A stretch of 64,000 nt of DNA, taken from Acanthochlamys bracteata. Its lineage: Eukaryota > Streptophyta > Magnoliopsida > Pandanales > Velloziaceae. The stretch spans positions 2,520,461-2,584,460 of the forward strand of contig CM034139.1 in the NCBI GenBank assembly GCA_019914995.1, written 5' to 3'. Under the pieces are notes generated by a model, which was not told the origin of the DNA, ran no database searches, and was given only the letters and a program-made list of their open reading frames with translations. A program made the translations under genes and the position numbers. Shown piece by piece: positions 56,301 to 64,000 of this stretch; the first letter of the stretch is position 1; each line of letters starts with the position of its first letter.

Positions 56301-59300
56301 GTACAAAACATAGCGAGATGCTATTGGACTCAATGTATCCCTTAAGTCTCTTCTACAGCTTTTCTTTGTTGTGGGCACAAGTTCTTTCCACAATAGATCA
56401 AACTTGATTGCAAGAATTCTAATGAAGAGTCGTTTTGAGTAAAGATTCTTTGATTTCTTACAATTCAAATTTGCAAACAATGAGATTATTAGTAAATACC
56501 ATGCTCTTTTGTATTCCTGCAATATATTCTCCTATTTTACTTTGTTCCTTCATTCTTAGTTCCAGTGGTTTCCCAGAGATTCCTGATATAGATCAATAGG
56601 TTTCTCAAAGGTGTTGAGTAAAGTTGCAAGTAGGAAAAAATGCTTGGATGTTTCAGTTTCTATGTCATAGAAAGGATACAAATTGTAAGGATAGCATCCT
56701 TTGCCTTCCAAAGAGCTAGAGGCTACCCTTCTCAAGCCTCTTTATCCACTTGCATTTAGTAATAGCTTTCACAATTGCAATTGTATGATAAAAAACACCC
56801 TCCTACTATATCAATCTCCTCCCTTGATTGTGTCTAGGAGAGCAAAGTCATAAATATAGAATTGCTTTTGTACATGTAATTACTATGCTAGTTTTGTAAT
56901 TTAGGAAACCATGATACTTGATCTTAATTTCTTACTAATTGGGAACTGATAAAAATAGAGCCTGGGTAATGAGGCAACCTTACTAGTATAAATTTCTCAT
57001 TATACATGTAATGCCTGGCCTGAGGAGCTCCTTATTGGCAGCCTCCTTTTGCATCAAAATGTGAATTTACAACCGTGGTTGTAAATTAAAAGTCGGAATT
57101 ATCATTGAGTAATCACAACATTCATTTTATGGTCTTGAGCAATGCTTCCATTAGCAAATCAATACACTGTCCCACACTTGGAGGAGTGAATAAATGCTTT
57201 CTCATCTCAACTAATAAGGCACGGACTGTTCTAGGATTAGACGCTTTATTAGTCACTACTTTTACTACTCGACTCTTGCCAATGGACTTAACCACATTGT
57301 CCATCAACTTGAAAATGTATTCATCATTCTTCTTGTTATTAGAAGCATTCATGGAGTTTACAATAACTGTACCTAAAGGCCAATATACTAAAAAGTTAAT
57401 GTTAGTATTTCTATTTTGTGAGGACCATCCACCAAACGTAATGGTGCATTTTGTCTCATCCTAGTGCCTTTTTAAAAGAAGAGATTCATTTCTGCATTAT
57501 CTCTTGTTTCTCTATATACTTGCCACTTATTTGGATGATGTTGATAGCTTACCATCAGGCGAACTTTTGGATAAGTTCTAAAATTTTAATCATGTTTATG
57601 AACACTCAGCTATCGGCAATATTACAGGCAATTGGTGTGTTAAGAAAGCTTTCGAGATCGCTCTTGTTCTCCCCAATTTTCTTACTTCGTTTTTTGTTCA
57701 TGATATGACGATTTGATATATATATTGTTGTTCTGGGTGCTCCGCTTTTGTAAGAAAGTAAGTATGAAGGATTGTGCTTCTGCTAGAGCCAGTACACGCA
57801 TACTGCTAGTCCTTCTTGGCCTTGGATAACATAGAATTTCTTTAAAGCTTAGGCTTTCGCCCCCAAACACAGAGGATATATCCTCTGCTCTACGCCATTG
57901 TTCATCCTCAACTATAATTCCGCTGCTCTTTTGAACTACCTCTCTTAAATCCCTTTTTGTCACTTTTTTCTGCATCACCAGCATCACTCTCTGACTGGTT
58001 GTTTGAACATATCATGTATGTTATCTAGCTAATTCTATTTGAAGATTTGCTCCTTTTTTAATGACAATTTGATCCTTTACTTGGCTTGCAACTTTTGCTC
58101 TTCCTTTTTTGACCACACGTGCTCTGTTATTTTTTCCCCACCTGCAAATAGATTGTAGCACATGAGGTCACATACCTGGTAATGTTTGAATATGTCTTGG
58201 TCTCTTCCATGCATTTCCCTATTTACCGTACCTTATAGTTGTACAAATATGGTTCGAAAAGGAATACACTATGTCTAAAGAGCAAATTGATCATTAAGCT
58301 AACCAAACAACCATCAACCACACTCCCCACACATACAAGGGACAGTGCAGTGTTAGTCAACAATAGCGAGGAATTTGAGCGTACTGATACAAGATCAACG
58401 GATATAAAATAAATTGAAGCATGGTTTGGGCAACATTTTCACTAGCCCATCGTAGCTTTGCTCTTATGAGTTAAATCATATATGCTGTGTATTAGTACAT
58501 CATGTGTGCTTATATCTTTTCATGTGTACGTATATATATAAAAATGTAAGTGCTTTATATGAGTGCGTGTACCTTCACATGTGCTTGGTTTACCTTATTA
58601 ACCTGTAGAGGCATGTTTTACACAGAAAATGTGCTTTGACACATTTAATTGTGAATGGTGGCAGTTTTTACTTAGATTTTCTCTTAGATGGATACTTTCA
58701 TTTGTGTATGTATGTACGTGTAATGTCTATCTCTAGTAATGTATTAGTTAATATGTTTTTTGAAGTTCGATATATTTCTTAGGTTTGCCGAGTTCAGTAT
58801 ATATGTTATCATTTTCTTACCATGTAGTTGTTTTTCATCTATATGTAAGAATAATGATGGTTACTATATGTTGATTGAATTTGGTTTTTGTGATGTTAAA
58901 TTTCTTAATTATGTTGCAAGGATTCATTACATTCTTCAAATAACAAGCTCCAAAAGCTAGTTTAGTCCTTTCTGATAAAATTTGATTTTATGTCCTATAC
59001 CATGGTTAAATCAAGTTTCATGATTCTTATACGTGGCTACACTCAGCAGTGGCTAACAAGGAGGCGGGCTCATCTACAACGTGCACATCAAGGGATTCCC
59101 ATTTCTGAATATGGGGTAAGCCGTAAGCTTTTACCTCTACCTTAGTACCCTTTGTCTTTGCAGTTACATAAGTTGGTGATACATTTCTTCTTCCTTTTTC
59201 GTTATCCTCTTTTCCTTCTCTGTCTTCTTTCATCTTACCCATGCTTTCCTTTTCCTTTTAGCAATTCCCTACCTTATGATGTATTGAAAACGATGGGATA

Positions 59301-61533
59301 TGTCTTCATTTTCATTTCCACATGAGCAAAGAGATTGTGACTGGCTTATCAATAATTGATTTACAGTCTCTCTTTTTTTTTTTTTTTTGTTGTTGCATAT
59401 ATTGGATTATTTATGCTTAAGTTGCTTTAACAGTATTCTCTTTTATCCTGTTTCATATGATTCAGGTTTTAGTCGACATGATTCGTGTTTCGGATTGGAC
59501 ATTTGAGGCTGCTGGTCAAGAAATGAGAGGGATGGGCCAAGATACTGCATATCATCCACAACTTTACTTAACTGCAGCGCAGGTAGTTCTCGTTACAATA
59601 AATTGATATCTGCATAGATTTTGAGTTATCTGGTTCACTCTAATTTTGCAATTGCTTTTGCAATTACATTCTGATGTTTGTAGTATTTCATTATGTTCAG
59701 GGTTCTCTATCCTGTAACTCTTGAAACTTATGAAAAACTAATGTAATCATACTGGAATAGAGTTTGATTCTCTAGGAAGTCTTGATGCGTAAGAGTTCCT
59801 TCAATCTCGGTTTGAAATGGTTCCAGGGCTCAATCAAGTAATCTCATATTATCAACAAAATGGTCCATAGGTCATCATCCTACAAGCTTTATGATGCTTT
59901 GAATCTGTCTTTCCCCTGCTGTCTTCCTAGTGGGAATTCCAAAATTTTAGGATATGCTGAATAAAGAAGTGAATGTTGTTGAACATTTTAAGGACGTGAA
60001 ATATTTGTGATAGGCTGGAAATTACTAGATCATGTATTGTCATTTAAATGCTGTTTAGGTAGTATATTGGTAGCTAGTACTATTATCTTCACGGTTGTCT
60101 GCTTGTCTCTTTGATTTGCTTTATAACTTTTAATATATCACCAGTGTTTGTCATGCATTCAATTCAGTATATAGACTTGTGCTCAACTATTACTTTTCTG
60201 TTTCGTGATTGAAAATCTCTTGGTGCCTTTGAACAGAGAGAAGCAGTTGAAGCGCTTAATCAAGAGCTTCCAAAGTTTATCCTGAAGCCTGTCCCAACTG
60301 ACTGCAGTGAATGTCCTATCTGCCTTGAGGAGTTTCTTGTTGGCAATGAGGTAGGAAGATGATACATCGACCAACAAGTCGGTAGTTATTGTTATGCATT
60401 TTATTCTTATTTACCTTGTCACCTTCTTAGCTTTCACAATGCTTGTTGGGATCCCTTTCTTTTGACTGGTTGGTTGTTGTGCTTATCAGTCAAACTGTAG
60501 TAAAAACTTGCCAGGTATGACTAAAACATCTAGATTGAGTAATGGTTGTTGTATAACTGGGAAATTCTTTACAATCTTTCACTATGCCAGCAAAACCTGT
60601 ACACGTTCTTTCTCCTTCTCCTGCAGGAATGGGTTGCAAGCGTTCTTGGTGCAGTATCCCTTTGTTAACCTGCCCAAAAAATCCATGTTAGAACATGCAT
60701 AACTAGGGGCATAATGGGCTAAATTGCAATGGTGGTCTCTATGGTTTCACCAATAGTGCAGTTTGGTTTCCAAGGCGTACTTTGGTGTAATTTAGTCCAC
60801 AAGGATTCTATTTTGTATCAAAATGGTCGCTAGCATTTATTTTATGGACAAATTATGCTAATTAAATGGCTCTTTTACCATTAATGTCTCATTAGTTGCC
60901 ACACTTGTATATTCTCGAGATTTTAAAATTTATAACTATTAGGTAACAAATACGTCTGTCGTATATTAAAATGATCTTTATAATTCACTTATAGTTACAA
61001 CTTGGACCGTACAAAATGCCGACCTTGCAGCTAATGGCATGTTAACAACCCTACAGGCATTCAACAAATGGAGACATCATGATATGACATGCACCTTTGG
61101 TTATCCTTTGCAGGTTCGAGGCCTCCCTTGTGCCCGCAACTTCCATGTTGAGTGCATTGACCAGTGGCTACGGCTGAATGTGAAATGTCCACGTTGCCGC
61201 TGTTCAGTGTTTCCCAATCTGGATCTAAGTGCTCTCACCAATCTTCACACAGATTCATCCTCTGCAACCGCTGGAACCCATCGAAATGAGGTAATGGCTA
61301 CACGGTTTGTCCGGGCTCTACCTGTGGGCCAGAGTTATGTTGTGAGGTTACAAGATCTGCTTCATCCTGTGCTTGCATTGAATGCTTCCGCTAGCAGGGA
61401 AACTGAAGATCATGGAGTCTTGGAAAATGAAGGGCACGCCAGGGTGGTATCTACACAGGTTCTGTTGAACAGGGAAGATCCTGTTATGTCATACGTCGTT
61501 GCAGTTGATCAGCTTCCAAGTCAGTTGATCTAG
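53329..61533 (+). CDS. SIS3: RING-H2 E3 ubiquitin ligase SIS3, membrane protein, 385 aa
   Basis: Exons: 53329-53357, 53515-53553, 54445-54511, 54593-54666, 55233-55371, 55486-55578, 59050-59115, 59466-59582, 60237-60350, 61114-61533; 1158 coding bases, all GT-AG and in phase. The protein follows Arabidopsis SIS3 (a sugar-response E3 ligase) along its length: MALGGIDFKWYDGFFLSMLA, four hydrophobic segments (about residues 14-28, 42-60, 84-110, 125-147), the linker QGIPISEYGVLVDMIRVSD, and a RING at 234-274. The RING has CPIC (234, 237), Cys252, His257, Cys260 and CPRC (271, 274). Position 254, the first histidine ligand (LPCAHNFH in the family), is Arg (codon CGC). An Arg cannot bind zinc in the usual way, so ligase activity may be impaired, unless the base is an error or allele. 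The C-terminus after 275 is variable. Intron 6 (3.5 kb) holds a hAT fossil. Confidence 0.95.
56250..57480 (-). pseudogene. hAT transposase fossil in SIS3 intron 6
   Basis: On the minus strand, near 57450-57122, a DUF659-type hAT (Ac-like) transposase segment is readable: TITFGGWSSQNRNTNINF and YWPLGTVIVNSMNASNNKKN, then VVKVVTNKASNPRTVRALLV and CIDLLMEALLKTIK. This follows the family pattern of W-x-D..NFLV..GT-F..S-DAS and VVQVVTDNAS. Weaker traces of the following region extend to about 56250. Stops occur, the N-terminal BED finger and the C-terminal dimerisation domain are not identified, and no terminal repeats were found. It lies antisense to the host gene. Confidence 0.65.
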
Positions 61534-61849
61534 CAAGAACATTTTCTTTTTTTAATTTCTTAGTCATCCGTTACCCCGTCTAGTTTGAAATATATAGATG
61601 TTGCTCTGTGAGATATGAAAATCGTATTGAATTTACAAAGAAAATGTAATGATTTGGAAAGGGTACAGGTAAGCATTCGCATTAGCAAAGGTTTTGATAC
61701 AAAATATCGAACTTTTACATACGTTGAGCCTAGCTGTCTCTTCACGATTCTCTTCGAATTGTCTCATATTTGATTTGTGTGTTGTGCTTATTTGATTTGG
61801 AGTTGATTAGTATGACAAAGTTATCTAGCTCGGGATAAATTTAGTTGTT
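61534..61849 (+). other. Probable SIS3 3' untranslated region
   Basis: This is sequence after the stop codon, without a coding signal. A 61-codon minus-strand frame overlaps it and is not credible. The polyadenylation site was not determined. Confidence 0.4.
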
Positions 61850-62060
61850 CCTACGTGACTGTTGAACTTTTTAAAAGTAATAAATAAATTTGAAATTAAA
61901 ACAAATTTAACAAAATAAATTGTTGTGTATAATTTTTATTAAAATAATTTTAAAATTAAAATTGAATTGTAAATAAACTTTAAAAGTAAAATATATAAAT
62001 TAAAAAAAAATTAATTAGAAAATTAAGTTTGTGTTTGAAGTAAACAGCCCATACTGTAAA
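61850..62060. mobile_element. AT-rich MITE-like sequence
   Basis: The segment from about gttgaactttttaaaagtaa to gtttgaagtaaacagcccat resembles the one ending gtttgaagtaaacatgccc near 52968-52987, with an AT-rich body of ttaaaattaaaat words. Both ends in the form AACATGCCC/AACAGCCC recall the AGGGCATGTT MITE at 34926. Boundaries are approximate. Confidence 0.35.
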
Positions 62061-63025
62061 CACATGGATCACAAAGTCCTGCTGCTTACACTTGAATATT
62101 TGATAGATCTTGTGCGGTAATTATGGAGCCATGATTTACCCTGTGGGTGTCTGTGCCTCTATAAGGAGGGAGATGAGTCATCTCGTTACTGATTGTGACT
62201 TCAGATCAGAGGCAGAAAATAAAATTGTGACGAAAGCCTCCACTATTCCTGATAGAAGTCACGTAGACTCAGAACGATACGAAAGCAGCCATCGGTTTAT
62301 TGGGTCAGTTTTTTATAGTTATATTAAGAGTGCTTTTTGCAAGCACTTATAAACTTTTTTTTTTTAAATTTTACATCAGAAATAATAAGAGATTATAATT
62401 TTTTCAAATAAAATAATAAACTAAATAGAATTTATTATTTAAACAATAATAATATAATTTTTATGATTTCAAATAATAAAATTTGTATGTTATCTCAAAA
62501 AAATATTTTATATATTTTAAATAATTAAATAAATTTTATATTATTATTATTAAAAATATGAAATAAAATAGAAATAAAAAGTACTCTGTCACTGTTGCCG
62601 TACGCAAAAGCCTAAACTAGACGGCTAGACCAGGAATCAATTTAGTCCACTAGCTATTTTTATTTTAAAGTATTTAATTTGAGCATAAAACGAAATCTTA
62701 GCAGTATAAATAATATAAATAACACTTAGACAACACATTTAATATTTTAATATATTTTGAATCAATAATCTTTCAATTATGTTAAATTTTAATTATTTAA
62801 AATTATTATTTAACTGATGCGCCTCATCACCATGTGAATAAATAACTGAAAAGAATGTGAGGATAATTTCATTTCATTTGCCTTTTGTTTAAAATTCTTC
62901 ACTTCTGAAGCTTTCATTTCATTCATTTCGCAGTTTGTTTTGTTTTGTTTTTTTTTTTTTTTAGTTCTCCTAAAAAGCTCACCCCAAAGTCCAGCTACAC
63001 TTTGAAAACAGAGGAAAACCGATCG
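62061..63025. other. Intergenic region and CASP-like promoter/leader, no gene seen
   Basis: This contains an 80-codon plus-strand frame (62110-62352) with no recognised similarity, then strongly AT-rich sequence (62350-62810) and a T-run at 62947-62962 before the CASP-like start. No TATA box can be assigned with confidence among so many AT-rich words. Confidence 0.4.
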
Positions 63026-63393
63026 ATGGGCTCGCCGCAGGTGCTGGCGGCGACACCACAAACTTTTTATTCACCGGAGTCTTCCCCTCCTTCCTCTCCT
63101 CTCGCTCTCCCCGCTCCTCCATCAACTACGACCACTACGACTACGACTACCTCTGCTTCGGCTGTTGCTGCTCCTCTACCGGCGTCGGTTACCGGAGCTG
63201 CGGTGGACGGTAAGGGATCGAGAGTTGTGGAAGGTATTGTAAGAAGAGACCGGAGGAAGGCGGTGCTCCGGCGAACGGCGGTGGGCGTTCGTATCGCGGC
63301 TCTTTCGGTTTCTATGATAACGTTTTCGGTGATGGTCTCTGATAAGACGCAGGGATGGGATGGTGATTCCTTCAACCGATACGCCGAGTACTG
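63026..63393 (+). CDS. CASP-like protein, CASPL4 group, exon 1 (partial gene)
   Basis: The first in-frame ATG is at 63026; upstream codons in this frame come from the T-run and contain no ATG. Exon 1 encodes 122 residues plus two bases and ends at 63393 before gtaatt. Residues 1-70 are Ser/Pro/Thr/Ala-rich, with nine consecutive Thr near residues 34-42. A basic stretch, RRDRRKAVLRR, then precedes the first membrane segment (about residues 88-105), followed by MVSDKTQGWDGDSFNRYAEY. That last phrase is the conserved first-loop signature of the CASPL4A-type four-helix membrane proteins, related to the Casparian strip membrane scaffold proteins. The remaining membrane segments lie in later exons outside the window. 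The subfamily number is from memory. Confidence 0.85.
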
Positions 63394-64000
63394 GTAATTG
63401 ATTTTTGTTGATTTTTCTTTTTTTGAGTTGCTAGTGAAAGCTAGCTGCTTTTTGTCGAAAGTTCATTTTGTTGGGTTTTCGAATTTTTTGTGACAGTTGA
63501 TTTGATTTTCTTCTAATGTTGTTTTTTTTAGGTCTGTAGTTACTATTTCGTCAAAGTTCAAATTTGTTGCCTTTTTAATAAAAGGTTTTCAATTTCTATA
63601 TATATATATATATATAATAGGTTCCAATTTGTACTCTGTTTTCAGGTCACTAACAGTTTTAGAGATTATAATGAAATAAATTTATTTTGAAGTTTCTACC
63701 CAGATTTTTTATGTTTTCGTCTAGCTGGCCATGGTGCGCTACATAGAGTCCAAATTTGGGAATTTTCTATTGCAATTCTAGGACCAAGTGGTGAATTATG
63801 GTTAAGAGGTTTTATTTTATATATTTATCTTAACGTTTTCTTTTCTGTTGTTTACTGAAACCTTCAAGATGTCCTTGAATTCTTCCGACATATTAATTTC
63901 TCCTTCTCTTAAGATCTATATATCTAATCAATCAGTGCATTATACTTTTAGAAGCTTATGTAATTTAACTAAAGTCTTTAACAAACTATGAAATCCGAAA
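63394..64000 (+). other. Intron 1 of the CASP-like gene, running off the window
   Basis: The intron starts gtaatt after TACTG. It is T-rich, with a (TA)n run at about 63597-63616. No acceptor followed by CASP-like coding sequence is found before the window ends. Confidence 0.7.

Noticed and set aside
57682-57987. 101-codon minus-strand frame next to the hAT fossil
   Set aside because: It lies upstream of the DUF659 segment, but its sequence does not match the transposase pattern and no other family was recognised, so it was not counted as part of the transposase.
62110-62352. 80-codon plus-strand frame between SIS3 and the CASP-like gene
   Set aside because: There is no known motif, no splice context and no support from neighbours; probably chance.
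62945-63025. Longer N-terminus for the CASP-like protein
   Set aside because: The extension has no ATG and consists of the translated T-run; the first in-frame ATG is 63026.
63067-63375. 102-codon minus-strand frame opposite the CASP-like exon
   Set aside because: It is the antisense shadow of a GC-rich exon; the Val run is the complement of the Thr repeat.
1-64000. CRISPR arrays, rRNA or tRNA genes, organelle insertions
   Set aside because: No regularly spaced direct repeats, no cloverleaf with conserved boxes, and no rRNA or plastid gene sequence were seen. The tRNA-like words at 10434, 17995 and 33841 are retrotransposon primer sites.

Overview
The window is nuclear DNA of a flowering plant. 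The evidence is canonical plant spliceosomal introns, three genes whose closest relatives are plant families, and a dense layer of plant LTR retrotransposons, CACTA-like and hAT-like DNA elements, MITEs and L1-type LINE fragments. The GC-rich first exon of the gene at 40263 would fit a monocot, but I cannot fix the species.

Layout. From 1 to about 40 kb I find no host gene. This part is nested and broken transposable elements: two Athila-like Ty3/gypsy remnants (1-2560 and 5184-about 10075) separated by a long LTR-like block; a chromovirus-like Ty3/gypsy element with near-continuous gag and pol but no 3' end (10076-14463); CACTA-like ends (about 14690-15129, 20735-21075 and 35750-36367); the 5' half of a SIRE-like Ty1/copia element on the minus strand (about 15250-19300); a strongly decayed second chromovirus (about 21097-27339) interrupted by a 1250-bp solo LTR with target duplication CATTA; and a full-length but dead Ty1/copia element of 6629 bp on the minus strand (27340-33968, 112-bp LTRs, target duplication GTAGA). 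These are followed by MITEs, a Tat-like gypsy remnant and a second copia 3' end with part of its LTR.

From about 40 to 64 kb lie three host genes on the plus strand. (1) 40263-51279: a histidine-phosphatase-fold (phosphoglycerate mutase-like) protein of 276 aa in four exons, with a GC-AG first intron, lacking both catalytic histidines and carrying an N-terminus that resembles a thylakoid-lumen (Tat) targeting peptide. (2) 53329-61533: a membrane RING-H2 E3 ubiquitin ligase of 385 aa in ten exons, which I recognise as the SIS3 (SUGAR-INSENSITIVE 3) orthologue; one zinc-ligand histidine is replaced by arginine. (3) 63026 to the window edge: the first exon of a CASP-like membrane protein of the CASPL4 group. 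The introns of the first two genes are large and carry LINE fragments, MITEs, a hAT transposase fossil and a cluster of foldback elements sitting in (TA)n tracts. The three host genes are independent transcription units; nothing in the sequence suggests that they act in one pathway.

I see no rRNA gene, tRNA gene, CRISPR array or bacterial-type operon. All exon boundaries were read by hand from splice sites and frame continuity; no alignment or search was run.
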